Of a DNA stretch of 64,000 nt, positions 31,824 to 41,521 are shown piece after piece. The DNA lies in contig NZ_JAJLRA010000005.1 of assembly GCF_020991365.1 (NCBI RefSeq), positions 62,001 through 126,000 of the forward strand. The letters are read 5' to 3'. Within the stretch, counting starts at the first letter, position 1. Each line of letters opens with the position of its first letter. Origin of the DNA: Streptacidiphilus sp. ASG 303. Lineage in GTDB: Bacteria > Actinomycetota > Actinomycetes > Streptomycetales > Streptomycetaceae. The notes under the pieces were generated by a model. It did no database searches and was not told the DNA's origin. It was given only the letters and a program-made list of their open reading frames with translations. A program made the position numbers and the translations under genes.

Positions 31824-33044
31824 GTGGACTTCGCGTACGACGCGCGCACCCTGGAGCTGCGCGAGCGGCTCCTCGCCTTCATGGACGAGCACGTCCACCC
31901 CGCCGAGCCGGTCCTGCAGGCCGAGCTCGCCGACCCCGCCCGCACCCCGTGGACGGTGCCGCCGGTCGTCGGCCGCCTCCAGGCGGAGGGCCGCCGGCAG
32001 GGGCTGTGGAACCTCTTCCTGCCCGGGGAGCACGGCGCCGGGCTCACCAACCTCCAGTACGCCCCGCTGGCGGAGGTGACCGGCCGCTCGATCCAGCTCG
32101 CCCCCGCGGCGCTGAACTGCGCCGCGCCGGACACCGGCAACATGGAGGTGCTGGCGGAGTTCGGCGACGAGGCCCAGCGCAAGCAGTGGCTGGAGCCGCT
32201 GCTCGCGGGGGAGATCCGCTCCGCCTTCGCCATGACCGAGCCCGACGTGGCCTCCTCCGACGCCACCAACATCGCCACCCGGATCGAGCGGGACGGCGAC
32301 ACGTACGTGGTCAACGGCCGCAAGTGGTACATCACCGGGGCGATGAACCCCGACTGCCGCATCCTGATCGTCATGGGCAAGACCGACCCGGACGCGCCGA
32401 AGCACCGGCAGCAGTCGATGGTGCTGGTCCCCCGCGACACCCCCGGCGTCACCGTCCGCCGCGGGATGCAGGTCTTCGGCTACGACGACGCCGACCACGG
32501 CGGCCACGCCGAGATCGTCTTCGAGGACGTCCGGGTGCCCGCCGCGAACATCATCGGCGGCGAGGGCGAGGGCTTCGCCATCGCCCAGGCCCGCCTCGGC
32601 CCCGGCCGCATCCACCACTGCATGCGCGCCATCGGCCTCGCCGAGCGCGCCCTGGAGCTGATGTGCCGCCGGGCGCTGGACCGCAGCGCCTTCGGCCGCC
32701 CGCTCGCCGAGCAGGGCGTCGTCCAGGAGTGGATCGCCGAGTCCCGGGTGCGCATCGAGCAGGCCCGCCTGCTGGTGCTGAAGACGGCCTGGCTGATGGA
32801 CACCGTCGGCAACCGCGGCGCCCACACCGAGATCCAGTCCATCAAGATCATCGTTCCGGCGGCCGTCGAGTGGATCCTCGACAAGGCCGTCCAGGTCCAC
32901 GGCGCGGCCGGGGTCAGCCAGGACTTCCCGCTCGCCGCCATGTGGGCCGGCAACCGCACGCTGCGGCTGGCCGACGGGCCCGACGAGGTCCACAAGCGGT
33001 CCCTGGCCCGCCGCGAGCTCAAGCGCCACCTCCGGGAGTCCTGA
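31824..33044 (+). CDS. Acyl-CoA dehydrogenase (ACAD10/11-like)
   Basis: A 406-residue flavoenzyme starting at GTG 31824 with GAGGAGGA upstream, ten bases after maoC. Recognised: AFAMTEPDVASSDATNIATR in the FAD/substrate domain, NGRKWYITGA, RALDRSAFGRPLAEQGV, and KAVQVHGAAGVSQDFPLA near the C-terminus. The order of motifs and the ending DGPDEVHKRSLARRELK match the ACAD10/11-like branch, which handles branched or long-chain acyl-CoAs. Electrons pass to ETF. It is the first of three consecutive dehydrogenases in the operon. Confidence 0.92.
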   Translation: MDFAYDARTLELRERLLAFMDEHVHPAEPVLQAELADPARTPWTVPPVVGRLQAEGRRQGLWNLFLPGEHGAGLTNLQYAPLAEVTGRSIQLAPAALNCAAPDTGNMEVLAEFGDEAQRKQWLEPLLAGEIRSAFAMTEPDVASSDATNIATRIERDGDTYVVNGRKWYITGAMNPDCRILIVMGKTDPDAPKHRQQSMVLVPRDTPGVTVRRGMQVFGYDDADHGGHAEIVFEDVRVPAANIIGGEGEGFAIAQARLGPGRIHHCMRAIGLAERALELMCRRALDRSAFGRPLAEQGVVQEWIAESRVRIEQARLLVLKTAWLMDTVGNRGAHTEIQSIKIIVPAAVEWILDKAVQVHGAAGVSQDFPLAAMWAGNRTLRLADGPDEVHKRSLARRELKRHLRES

Positions 33045-33047
33045 GCC

Positions 33048-34271
33048 ATGACGACCACAGCCAAGGGGACGGCCCCCGCCGGGGGGACCGGGCCCGCCGT
33101 CACCGCCGAGGACGTGCGCCGCCGCGTCCGCGCCCTCCTCGACGCCCACGGCACCGCCGACCGCACCGCCTTCCTCCGCGCCCGCTTCGACGCCGGACTG
33201 GCCTGGGTGCACTTCCCCGAGGGCCTCGGCGGCCTCGGCGCCCCCCGCGGGCTCCAGGCCGTCGCCGACGCGGAGCTCGCCGCCGCGGGCGCCCCCGACA
33301 ACAACCCCCGCGCCAACGGCATCGGCCTCGGCATGGCCGCGCCCACCCTCCTGCGCTTCGGCACGCCCGAGCAGCAGGCCCGCTTCCTGCGGCCGCTGTG
33401 GACCGGCGAGGAGACCTGGTGCCAGCTCTTCAGCGAGCCCGGCGCCGGCTCGGACCTGGCCGCGCTCGGCACCCGGGCCGTCCTCGACGGGGACACCTGG
33501 ACCGTCGACGGCCAGAAGGTGTGGACCTCCGGCGCCCACACCGCCCGCTGGGCCATCCTCGTCGCCCGCACCGACCCGGACGCGCCCAAGCACCGCGGCA
33601 TCACCTACTTCGTCTGCGACATGACCGACCCCGGCGTCGAGGTCCGGCCGCTGCGGCAGATCACCGGCGAGGCCGAGTTCAACGAGGTCTTCCTGACCGG
33701 CGTGCGCATCCCCGACGCCCACCGGATCGGCGAGGCCGGCGACGGCTGGCGGGTCGCCCAGACCACCCTCAACAACGAGCGCGTCGCCATCGGCGGCCAG
33801 CGCACGCCCCGCGAGGGCGGCATGATCGGCACCGTCGCCGCCACCTGGCGCGACCGGCCCGAGCTGCGCACCCACGACCTGCACCAGCGGCTGCTGCACG
33901 GCTGGGTCGAGGCCGAGGTCGCCCGGCTCACCGGCGAGCGGCTGCGCCAGCAGCTCGCGGTGGGCCAGCCCGGCCCCGAGGGCGCCGCGATGAAGCTCGC
34001 CTTCGCGCGGCTCGCGCAGCACCTCAGCGGCCTGGAGGTGGAGCTGCTGGGCGAGGAGGGCCTCGGCTACGGCGACTGGACCATGGTCCGGCCGGACCAC
34101 GTCGACTTCCTCGGCCGCGACGCCGGCTACCGGTACCTGCGCGCCAAGGGCAACTCCATCGAGGGCGGCACCTCGGAGATCCTGCGGAACATCATCGCCG
34201 AGCGGGTGCTGGGCCTGCCCGCCGAGCCGCGCACCGACAAGGACGTGCCCTGGAAGGAGCTCCCCCGATGA
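33048..34271 (+). CDS. Acyl-CoA dehydrogenase, putative alpha partner
   Basis: A 407-residue acyl-CoA dehydrogenase, 3 bp after the previous gene. Motifs: WCQLFSEPGAGSDLAALGTR, DGQKVWTSGAHTARWAILVA, and the C-terminal YLRAKGNSIEGGTSEILRNI. It resembles the FadE29-type partner in actinobacterial heteromeric dehydrogenases that act on steroid side-chain or other bulky acyl-CoAs. Its stop overlaps the next dehydrogenase start by 4 bp (ATGA), which suggests equimolar synthesis of two subunits. Confidence 0.9.
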   Translation: MTTTAKGTAPAGGTGPAVTAEDVRRRVRALLDAHGTADRTAFLRARFDAGLAWVHFPEGLGGLGAPRGLQAVADAELAAAGAPDNNPRANGIGLGMAAPTLLRFGTPEQQARFLRPLWTGEETWCQLFSEPGAGSDLAALGTRAVLDGDTWTVDGQKVWTSGAHTARWAILVARTDPDAPKHRGITYFVCDMTDPGVEVRPLRQITGEAEFNEVFLTGVRIPDAHRIGEAGDGWRVAQTTLNNERVAIGGQRTPREGGMIGTVAATWRDRPELRTHDLHQRLLHGWVEAEVARLTGERLRQQLAVGQPGPEGAAMKLAFARLAQHLSGLEVELLGEEGLGYGDWTMVRPDHVDFLGRDAGYRYLRAKGNSIEGGTSEILRNIIAERVLGLPAEPRTDKDVPWKELPR

Positions 34272-35404
34272 CCACCCCCGACCTGCTCTACTCCGAGGTC
34301 GAGGAGGACCTGCGGGCGAGCGTCCGCGCCCTGCTGGCGGACCGCTGCCCGCCCGCGGCGGTCCTCGCCCGCGCCGAGGGGCCCGCCCCGTACGACGGGA
34401 AGCTCTGGCACGCCCTCGCCCGCGAGCTGGGCGCCGCCGGGCTCCAGGTGCCCGAGGAGCACGGCGGGGCGGGCGCCACGCTGCGCGAGACCGCCGTCGT
34501 GCTGGAGGAGCTGGGCCGGGCCGCCGCGCCCACCCCGTTCCTCGGCAGCGCCGTGCTGGCCACCACCGCCCTGCTCGCCTGCGCGGGCGGCGCGGAGCTG
34601 CTCGCGGAGCTCGCCGCCGGGGAGCGCACCGCCGCCCTCGCCGTCCCCCTGGCGGCCGCGCCCGGGACGGGGTTCCCGTGGGCCGGCCTCCCGCAGACGG
34701 TGCGGGCCGACGGCGCCGGCGCCCTCACCGGCCGGGTGGCCGCCGTCGCCGACGCGGCCGCCGCCGACGTGCTGCTGGTCCCGGCCGCCGGCCCGGACGG
34801 GCCCGGCCTGTACGCGGTCGAGGCGGACGCGGCCGGCCTCGCGGTGGCGCCCCGGACCTCCCTCGACCTGACCCGGCCGCTCGCCGACCTCGCCCTGCAC
34901 GGCGTGCCGGCCCGCCGCCTGGCCGGTCCGGCGGAGGCCCCCGCCGCCGTGGAGCGGGCCCTGCTCACCGGCGCCGGGCTGCTCGCCTCCGAGCAGCTGG
35001 GCATCGCCGAGTGGTGCCTCGCCACCACGACGGCCTACCTGAAGGAGCGCCGCCAGTTCGGCCGCCCGGTCGGGTCCTTCCAGGCCGTCAAGCACCGCCT
35101 GGCCGACCTGTGGCTGGAGGCGGCCGGGGCCCGGGCCGCCGCCCGGGGCGCCGCCGACGCGCTGGCCCGGGGCGCGGAGGACGCGCCGCTCGCCGTCGCG
35201 GTGGCGCAGGCGTACTGCGGCGACGCGGCGGTGCGCGCCGCCGAGGAGTGCGTGCAGCTGCACGGCGGCATCGGCATGACCTGGGAGCACCCGGCCCACC
35301 TGTACCTCAAGCGGGCGAAGGCCGACCAGATCGCGCTGGGCACCCCGGGCCGCCACCGCGCCGCCCTCGCGGTCCTCGCCGACCTGCCCGCCCCCACGGG
35401 CTGA
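34268..35404 (+). CDS. Acyl-CoA dehydrogenase, putative beta partner
   Basis: A 378-residue, more divergent acyl-CoA dehydrogenase. The N-terminus (LYSEVEEDLRASVRALLADR) and the middle are Ala-rich and poorly conserved. The C-terminal domain is clear: FGRPVGSFQAVKHRLADLWL and ECVQLHGGIGMTWEHPAHLY. This profile resembles FadE28-type subunits that pair with a second dehydrogenase to form alpha2beta2 enzymes. The ATG overlaps the upstream stop (ATGA). A very strong hairpin ends the operon. Confidence 0.9.
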   Translation: MTTPDLLYSEVEEDLRASVRALLADRCPPAAVLARAEGPAPYDGKLWHALARELGAAGLQVPEEHGGAGATLRETAVVLEELGRAAAPTPFLGSAVLATTALLACAGGAELLAELAAGERTAALAVPLAAAPGTGFPWAGLPQTVRADGAGALTGRVAAVADAAAADVLLVPAAGPDGPGLYAVEADAAGLAVAPRTSLDLTRPLADLALHGVPARRLAGPAEAPAAVERALLTGAGLLASEQLGIAEWCLATTTAYLKERRQFGRPVGSFQAVKHRLADLWLEAAGARAAARGAADALARGAEDAPLAVAVAQAYCGDAAVRAAEECVQLHGGIGMTWEHPAHLYLKRAKADQIALGTPGRHRAALAVLADLPAPTG

Positions 35405-35431
35405 CGCCCCGGCGCCGCACCCGCACCCCAC

Positions 35432-35475
35432 GGCCCCGGCGGGCCCCGGACACGGTCCCGGGGCCCGCCGGGGCC
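35432..35475 (+). terminator. Terminator of the acyl-CoA dehydrogenase operon
   Basis: Perfect 18-bp stem GGCCCCGGCGGGCCCCGG / CCGGGGCCCGCCGGGGCC with an 8-base loop, 27 bases after the stop. Confidence 0.82.
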
Positions 35476-35553
35476 GTCCGCGCCCTCGCCGGACCGCCCC
35501 GGCACGGTCAAGCTGGAGGGGAACCCCGAGGACCCCGAGGAGCGGACCGGCGG

Positions 35554-36429
35554 ATGCAGCAGCTCACGCAGTGGCTCGGCGACCTGGCCGGGGCCCCGGC
35601 CTACGGCGCGGTGGCACTGCTCGTCTTCTGCGAGGTGGCGGTCCCCTTCGGGTTCCTGCTGCCCGGCGAGACCTCCGTCGTGCTCGGCGGGGTGCTGGCG
35701 CAGCACGGACGGGTCTCGGTGGCCGCGGTCGCCGCCGTGGCCGCGGCGGCGGCCGTCGCCGGGGACTCCGCCGGGTACCTCGTCGGCCGGCTGACCGGCG
35801 GCCGGCTCCGGGAGGCCGCGCCGCGCGGCCGCAACGGCGAGCGGCTGCGGCGGGCGGAGCGGCTGATGGAGCGGCACGGCGCGGCCGCCGTCTTCGCCGG
35901 GCGCCTGGTCCCGTTCGTCCGCTCGGCCGTGCCGCTGCTGGCGGGCGCGGCCCGGATGCCGTACGGGCGGTTCCTGCTGGTGGACGCGCTCGCCGGGCTG
36001 GTCTGGGGCACGGGCTCGGCCCTGCTCGGCTACGCCGCCGGCGCGGCCTGGAGCCGGGCGGCGCACGCCGTCGGCGGGTCGCTGCTGGTCCTGCTGGCCG
36101 CGGCCTGCGCCGCCGCCCTGGCGGTGCGGCGCTACCGGGGCGGCAGGGACGGGAGGGAGTCCGCGGGGCCCGCTCCGGAGGAGGGGTGTACGGGCGGGCC
36201 CGGCCCGCGGAGGACTCCCGTCCGGGGCCCGGCCGCGGCGGCGGACCGCACCGCGGCGGGCCCGGACGCCGGGCGGCGGGCTCCGGGGGGCGCCGACGCC
36301 GGTGAGGACGGCGGGAGCGCCGGCCGGGCCGGCGGCACGGGCAGGACGGGCGGCACGGGCGGCACCGGGAGCGGCGGCGCGGGTCCCGGGGGCGGCCCCC
36401 GGGACCCGCGCCGGGTTCAGCCCCGGTAG
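35554..36429 (+). CDS. DedA-family membrane protein with long Gly-rich tail
   Basis: A 291-residue DedA/VTT-domain protein. The family core spans about residues 15-195: FCEVAVPFGFLLPGETSVVL, then FAGRLVPFVRSAVPLLAGAA and MPYGRFLLVDALAGLVWGTG. DedA proteins are inner-membrane lipid transporters or scramblases linked to envelope stability. The last about 90 residues are a hydrophilic Gly/Ala/Pro-rich tail, atypical for the family, and its coding sequence overlaps the end of the convergent oxidoreductase gene by 13 bp. Confidence 0.88.
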   Translation: MQQLTQWLGDLAGAPAYGAVALLVFCEVAVPFGFLLPGETSVVLGGVLAQHGRVSVAAVAAVAAAAAVAGDSAGYLVGRLTGGRLREAAPRGRNGERLRRAERLMERHGAAAVFAGRLVPFVRSAVPLLAGAARMPYGRFLLVDALAGLVWGTGSALLGYAAGAAWSRAAHAVGGSLLVLLAAACAAALAVRRYRGGRDGRESAGPAPEEGCTGGPGPRRTPVRGPAAAADRTAAGPDAGRRAPGGADAGEDGGSAGRAGGTGRTGGTGGTGSGGAGPGGGPRDPRRVQPR

Positions 36430-37850
36430 GCCTCCAGCAGCCGCAGCCACACCTCGCTGACGGTCGGGTAGGACGGGACCGCGTGCCACAGCCGGTCCAG
36501 CGGCACCTCCCCGGCCACCGCCACGGTGGCCGAGTGCAGCAGCTCGGCGACGCCCGGCCCGACGAAGGTGACGCCGAGCAGCACGCCCCGGTCCTCGTCG
36601 ACGACCATGCGGGCCCGCCCCCGGTAGCCGTCCGCGTACAGGCTCGCCCCGGCGACCGCGCCGAGGTCCTGGTCGACGGCGCGGACGCGGTGCCCGGCCC
36701 GCTCGGCCTCCGCCGCCGAGAGCCCCACGGCGGCGGCCTCGGGATCGGTGAAGACCACCTGCGGGACGGCCGCGTGGTCGGCGGTGGCCGCGTGGGCGCC
36801 CCAGGGCGCGGTGTCGGGCTCCCGCCCGGCGGCGCGCTCGCCGATGGCGGCGCCCGCGATCCGCGCCTGGTACTTGCCCTGGTGGGTGAGCAGGGCGCGG
36901 TGGTTGGCGTCGCCGACCGCGTACAGCCAGCCGCCCTCCACGCCGCGGACCCGGCAGGTGTCGTCGACGTCCAGCCAGGAGCCGGGCTCCAGGCCGACGG
37001 TCTCCAGGCCGAGGTCGGCGGTGCGGGGCGCGCGGCCGGTCGCGAAGAGCACCTCGTCGGCCTCCAGCCGCTCCCCGCCCCCGAGGACGAGCGTCACGGG
37101 GCCGCTGCCGCCGGGCCGGTGCAGTTCGGCGACGGAGGTGCCGGTGCGGACGTCGACGCCCGCGCGGGCGAGCCCCTCGGCGACGAGCTCGCCGGCGAAG
37201 GGCTCCATGCGGGGCAGCAGGCGCCCGCCGCGGACGAGCAGGGTGACGGCGGAGCCGAGGGCCCGCCAGGCGGTGGCCATCTCCACGGCGACGACGCCGC
37301 CGCCGACCACGGCGAGGCGGCCGGGGACGGTGTGCGAGCCGGTGGCCTCCCGGCTGGTCCAGGGCCGGGCCTCGGCGATGCCGGGCAGGTCGGGGACGGC
37401 GGCGCGGGTGCCGGTGCAGACGGCGACGGCGTGACGGGCCGTGAGCACCAGCCGCCCGCCCTCGGCGGTGTCGACGAGGACCCGGCGGGGGCCGTCGAGC
37501 CGCCCGTGGCCGCGGACCAGGTCGGCGCCGATGCCCTTGACCCAGTCGGCCTGGCCGTCGTCGTGCCAGTGGGAGGTGAAGCCGTCGCGGCGGGCGAGGA
37601 CGGCGGCGGCGTCCAGCTCCCCCGTCACGGCCTCGCGGGCGCCGGCGACGCGGCGGGCGTCGGCGAGGGCGGCGGCGGGGCGCAGCAGCGCCTTGCTGGG
37701 CATGCAGGCCCAGTAGGAGCACTCGCCGCCGACGAGCTCGCTCTCCACGACGGCGGTGGTCAGCCCGGCGGCGCGGGCCCGGTCGGCGACGTTCTCGCCC
37801 ACCGGTCCGGCCCCGATGACCACGACGTCGTACGTGTCGGACGCGCCCAT
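36417..37850 (-). CDS. Class I flavoprotein disulfide reductase (dihydrolipoamide dehydrogenase-like)
   Basis: A 477-residue FAD/NAD(P) enzyme: VVIGAGPVGENVADRA for FAD, the redox-active disulfide Cys44/Cys49 in GGECSYWACMPSKALL, AVVGGGVVAVEMATAWRALG for NAD(P)H, and the second FAD motif GGWLYAVGDANH. The C-terminal dimer interface carries HAVPSYPTVSEVW, where the His-Glu pair of the family is kept but with two extra residues before PT. The substrate disulfide (mycothiol-type, lipoyl or other) is not evident. The ATG at 37850 follows GGGGAG closely. It is probably monocistronic. Confidence 0.88.
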   Translation of the reverse strand: MGASDTYDVVVIGAGPVGENVADRARAAGLTTAVVESELVGGECSYWACMPSKALLRPAAALADARRVAGAREAVTGELDAAAVLARRDGFTSHWHDDGQADWVKGIGADLVRGHGRLDGPRRVLVDTAEGGRLVLTARHAVAVCTGTRAAVPDLPGIAEARPWTSREATGSHTVPGRLAVVGGGVVAVEMATAWRALGSAVTLLVRGGRLLPRMEPFAGELVAEGLARAGVDVRTGTSVAELHRPGGSGPVTLVLGGGERLEADEVLFATGRAPRTADLGLETVGLEPGSWLDVDDTCRVRGVEGGWLYAVGDANHRALLTHQGKYQARIAGAAIGERAAGREPDTAPWGAHAATADHAAVPQVVFTDPEAAAVGLSAAEAERAGHRVRAVDQDLGAVAGASLYADGYRGRARMVVDEDRGVLLGVTFVGPGVAELLHSATVAVAGEVPLDRLWHAVPSYPTVSEVWLRLLEAYRG

Positions 37851-38015
37851 GCGTGCTCCCCTTCGTGCTGCCGGCGGACCCGGTGCGGACCCGCTGCCAT
37901 CCCTTCCCCCGGGCGGCGGGGGCCGAACCGGCGGCCCGAGGGGGGCTCGCGCGGGGCGCACCCGATCGGCGGACCGGGCGGTGTGGGCGGGGGCGGTGCG
38001 GCGCATCCTTCGGGG

Positions 38016-39191
38016 GTGCGCATCCCGACCGCGGCGGTCCTGCCGGCCGCCGCCCTCTCCGCCGTGCTCTGCGGCGCCCCGGCGGGATCCGGGGTCCCCG
38101 CGGACCACGGCGTCCGGCCGGTTCCCGACGCCCCGGCGGTGCGGGCCGCACCGGCCGCGGGCTGCACCGGCTCCGTCCCATTCGCCTCCGGCGAGGACGG
38201 CTACGCGGTGTTCCGCATCCCGGCCCTGGCGTGGACGCGGGGGGTGCTGGTGGCGTTCGCCGAGGGCCGCCGCGACGGCCCGGCCGACGACGGGGACATC
38301 GACGTGGTGGCGCGGCGCTCCCTCGACGGCGGCTGCAGCTGGGGGCCGCTGCGGGTGGTCGCGGACGACGGCCCGGACACCGTCGGCAACCCGGCGCCCG
38401 TGGTGGACCGGGGGACGGGGCGCGTCGTGCTGCTGACGACCCGCCAGCACGGCGGCCGCGCGGGCGCGCGCGACCGGCGGGTGTGGCTGCAGTCGAGCCC
38501 CGACGGCGGCGCCTCCTGGACGGAGCCGGTGGAGATCACCGCCGACGTGAAGCGGCCCGGCTGGCGCTGGTACGCGACGGGCCCCGGCCACGGCGTGGAG
38601 CTGCGCTCCGGCCGCATGGCGGTCGCGGCCGACCACACCGACGGCGGCAGCCTGCACGGCGCACACCTGCTGCTCAGCGACGACGGCGGGCGCCACTGGC
38701 GGATCGGCGCGGTCGACGACCACGACGACGGGGAGCTGAACCCGGACGAGACGGCCGTCGCCGAACTCCCCGACGGCAGCCTCTACCTCAACACCCGCGA
38801 CCAGTACGGGCGGACCCCGGCGACCCGGGCCTTCACCCGCAGCGAGGACGGCGGGGAGTCGTTCACGGCGCCCTTCCGGCCGCTGCCGGGGCTCGCGGCG
38901 CCGGTGGTGCAGGGGTCGCTGCTCCAGGTGCGCGGCGCGCCCTGCCTTCCCCTGCTGCTCGCGGCGCCGGACGACCCGGCCCGGCGGCGGGGCATGGCCG
39001 TGCGGCGCAGCACCGACGGCGGTCTCGGCTGGAACACGGAGGCCCGGCTCACGGACGGCCCGGCGGCGTACTCGGACCTGGCCGAGGTGGCGCCGGGGGT
39101 CGTGGGGGTGCTGTACGAGACGGGCGGCGGCGGCCCGTACGAGCGGATCGCCTTCCGGCTGGTCCCGGTGGGCTGCGGAGCGGGGTGGTGA
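38016..39191 (+). CDS. Secreted exo-alpha-sialidase (GH33-type)
   Basis: A 391-residue exported protein (GTG start; signal sequence ending near residue 22). It has the sialidase FRIP motif (YAVFRIPALAW) and five Asp boxes: SLDGGCSW, SPDGGASW, SDDGGRHW, SEDGGESF and STDGGLGW. They mark the six-bladed propeller. Candidate catalytic residues are the Arg/Asp in the GRRDGPADDGDIDV region, the Glu of DETAVAEL and the Tyr of AAYSDLAEV. It should release terminal sialic acids outside the cell. No sialic acid catabolic genes are adjacent. The GTG has only a weak ribosome binding site. Confidence 0.88.
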   Translation: MRIPTAAVLPAAALSAVLCGAPAGSGVPADHGVRPVPDAPAVRAAPAAGCTGSVPFASGEDGYAVFRIPALAWTRGVLVAFAEGRRDGPADDGDIDVVARRSLDGGCSWGPLRVVADDGPDTVGNPAPVVDRGTGRVVLLTTRQHGGRAGARDRRVWLQSSPDGGASWTEPVEITADVKRPGWRWYATGPGHGVELRSGRMAVAADHTDGGSLHGAHLLLSDDGGRHWRIGAVDDHDDGELNPDETAVAELPDGSLYLNTRDQYGRTPATRAFTRSEDGGESFTAPFRPLPGLAAPVVQGSLLQVRGAPCLPLLLAAPDDPARRRGMAVRRSTDGGLGWNTEARLTDGPAAYSDLAEVAPGVVGVLYETGGGGPYERIAFRLVPVGCGAGW

Positions 39192-39205
39192 GCGGCCGGG
39201 GCGGA

Positions 39206-39234
39206 CCGGGGAGGGGCGGGCGGCCCCTCCCCGG
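39206..39234. terminator. Bidirectional terminator between sialidase and response regulator
   Basis: Perfect 12-bp stem CCGGGGAGGGGC / GCCCCTCCCCGG with a 5-base loop between convergent genes. Confidence 0.75.
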
Positions 39235-39269
39235 GCGGACCCTCCCCGGCCGGGCCGGCGGCGGGCGGC

Positions 39270-39710
39270 TCAGCGGCGCGGCAGGCGGACCACCTGGACG
39301 AAGAACTCGTCGATCTGGCGGACGGCGGCGATGAACTGGTCCAGGTCGACCGGCTTGGTGACGTAGGCGTTGGCGTGCAGCTTGTAGCTGCGCAGGATGT
39401 CCTCCTCGGCGGCGGAGGTGGTGAGCACCACGACCGGGATGAGCGCGAGGTCCGGGTCGGACTTGATGCGCTCCAGCACCTGCCGGCCGTCGTACTTGGG
39501 CAGGTTGAGGTCGAGCAGGATCAGGTCCGGCCGGGGGGCGTCGGTGTGGGCGCCCCGGCGGTAGAGGAAGTCGAGGGCCTCCTCGCCGTCCCGCACCACG
39601 TGCAGGGTGTTGCCGATCTTGTTGTCCTCGAACGCCTCCCGGGTCATCAGCTCGTCACCCGGGTCGTCCTCGACCAGCAGGACCTCGATCGGGGCTGCGG
39701 GGGTGCTCAT
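39270..39710 (-). CDS. Single-domain response regulator (Rcp1-type)
   Basis: A 146-residue receiver domain with acidic pocket VEDDPGD, phospho-acceptor Asp67 in [13 protein letters not shown], Thr in [11 protein letters not shown] and Lys in YVTKPVD. The long loop after the first helix and the KYDG sequence match the Rcp1 class found next to phytochrome-like kinases. It has no output domain, so it signals by protein contact. Its ATG overlaps the kinase stop by 4 bp (ATGA), and it is the last gene of the three-gene operon. Confidence 0.92.
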   Translation of the reverse strand: MSTPAAPIEVLLVEDDPGDELMTREAFEDNKIGNTLHVVRDGEEALDFLYRRGAHTDAPRPDLILLDLNLPKYDGRQVLERIKSDPDLALIPVVVLTTSAAEEDILRSYKLHANAYVTKPVDLDQFIAAVRQIDEFFVQVVRLPRR

Positions 39711-41521
39711 GCGGGGGCTCCTTCGGTGGAGGCGGCCTCGGCCTCGGCGTGAGCCTCGGTCTCGGTGCTGGAGGCGGTCGCGGGGCGGGAGGTGGTCTCG
39801 GCGGCGGGGGCGGCCTCGGCGGCGGAGGCGGCAGCGGTGCGGTCGGCGGCGGTCGCGGGCCGGGGGACGGACGCGGCGGCGTCGGAGCCGGGGGCCGCGG
39901 CGGCGTCGGAGCCGGGGGCCGCGGCGTCCCCGTCCGCGGCGGTGTCCGCCTGCGCGGCCGGCAGCGTGAAGTGGATGCTCGCACCCTCGGCGCGGTCGGT
40001 GTCCAGCCAGATCCGGCCGCCGTGGTGCTCGACGATCTTCTTGCAGAGGGCCAGGCCGATGCCGGTGCCGGTGTAGGCGTCGCGCCCGTGCAGCCGCTGG
40101 AAGATCACGAAGACCTTCTCCGCGAACTGCCCGGGGATGCCGATGCCGTTGTCGGTGACCGAGAAGTGCCAGCCCTCCTCCTCGTCCGGACGGGCCTCGA
40201 TCCGGACCACGGGCGGGCGCGACGGGTCGCGGAACTTCACGGCGTTGCCGACCAGGTTCTGCCAGAGCATGGCGAGCAGCATGGGGTCGCCGGTGATCTC
40301 CGGGAGGGCGTCGGGCCGCTCGACCACGGCGCCGCTCTCCTCGACGGCGGCGGCGAGGTTGGCGAGCGCCTTGTCGAGGGTGCGGTCCAGCTCGACGGGG
40401 AGCCGGGCGTCGTTGAGCCGCCCCACGCGGGAGAAGGTGAGCAGGTCGTTGATGAGGACCTGCATGCGCTTGGCGCCGTCCACCGCGAAGCCGATGTACT
40501 GGGTGCCGCGCTCGTCCAGCTTGTCGCCGTAGCGCTTCTCCAGCAGCTGGCAGAAGGAGGCGACCTTCCGCAGCGGCTCCTGGAGGTCGTGCGAGGCGAC
40601 GTAGGCGAACTGCTCCAGTTCGGCGTTGGAGCGGCGCAGCTCGACGGCCTGCGCGTCGAGGTCGGCGGCCTGCCGGGCGAGGGTCTCCCGCTTGGCCTGG
40701 GAGGACTCCAGCTCCTCCACGATGCGGTCGCGCATGGCCTCCACGTCGGCGGCGAGGAGCCGCAGGTCGGCGGGGCCGTCCTCGGTGATCCGGTGGCCGA
40801 ACTGCCCGGCGGCCACCTTGCGGGAGTCGGCGCCCAGGGCCCGCAGCGGGCGTCCGACGATCATCTGGAGCAGCACCGCGAGGCCCGCGCAGGTGACCAG
40901 GAAGCCGCCGACCATGGCGCCGAGGACCCCGTCGCGCATGGTGCGGATGCGCTTGAGCTCGGCGCGGGCGCGGTCCCGCTCCTGGACCAGGTGCCGGTCC
41001 TGGTCGGTGAAGGCCGTACGCACCTGGTCGAAGGACCGCTTGCTCCGGTCCAGCAGGGTGCTGTCGTCGCCGGGCCGCTCGCCCGCGCGGGTCCTGTCGA
41101 TCAGCGGCTCGGCGAAGTCGCGGCGCCAGGAGGCGGCGGCCTGCTCGACCCGGTCCAGGTCGGCGGCGGCCGCGGGGCTGCCGGCGGTCATCGTGCGCAG
41201 CAGGCGCCCGGCGTCGGCGGCCTCGGCCAGGCCGCGGGTGTACGGGTCCAGGAAGCGCGGGTCGCGGCTGATGACGTAGCCCCGCACGCCGGTCTCCTGG
41301 TCGGCCAGGGCCGCCTGCAGGCGGTAGGCCTGGGTGCGGGAGGGCAGCACCTCGCCCTGGAGGTGGTCGGAGACGTCGGCGGTGCGGGACAGGAGCTGGG
41401 AGCCGACCACGGCGGCGACCACGACCAGCACGCCCATCAGGGCCAGGACGAGGTTGAACCAGCCCTGCACGGTCAGCCGGCCGGTCAGGGTGCGGCGGGA
41501 GGCGGGCGGCGCGGGGCTCAT
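39707..41521 (-). CDS. CHASE3-HAMP histidine kinase
   Basis: A 604-residue membrane kinase. An N-terminal helix (about 20-42) is followed by an extracellular CHASE3 domain (about 45-185; [20 protein letters not shown]), a second helix (about 200-220), HAMP (about 222-275) and a coiled linker. The HisKA ([17 protein letters not shown]; His near 309) and HATPase_c ([31 protein letters not shown]) domains come next. This is the bacteriophytochrome-type HisKA sequence. The last about 85 residues are an Ala/Glu/Thr/Ser-rich tail without a domain. It overlaps both neighbours by 4 bp. Confidence 0.92.
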   Translation of the reverse strand: MSPAPPASRRTLTGRLTVQGWFNLVLALMGVLVVVAAVVGSQLLSRTADVSDHLQGEVLPSRTQAYRLQAALADQETGVRGYVISRDPRFLDPYTRGLAEAADAGRLLRTMTAGSPAAAADLDRVEQAAASWRRDFAEPLIDRTRAGERPGDDSTLLDRSKRSFDQVRTAFTDQDRHLVQERDRARAELKRIRTMRDGVLGAMVGGFLVTCAGLAVLLQMIVGRPLRALGADSRKVAAGQFGHRITEDGPADLRLLAADVEAMRDRIVEELESSQAKRETLARQAADLDAQAVELRRSNAELEQFAYVASHDLQEPLRKVASFCQLLEKRYGDKLDERGTQYIGFAVDGAKRMQVLINDLLTFSRVGRLNDARLPVELDRTLDKALANLAAAVEESGAVVERPDALPEITGDPMLLAMLWQNLVGNAVKFRDPSRPPVVRIEARPDEEEGWHFSVTDNGIGIPGQFAEKVFVIFQRLHGRDAYTGTGIGLALCKKIVEHHGGRIWLDTDRAEGASIHFTLPAAQADTAADGDAAAPGSDAAAAPGSDAAASVPRPATAADRTAAASAAEAAPAAETTSRPATASSTETEAHAEAEAASTEGAPA

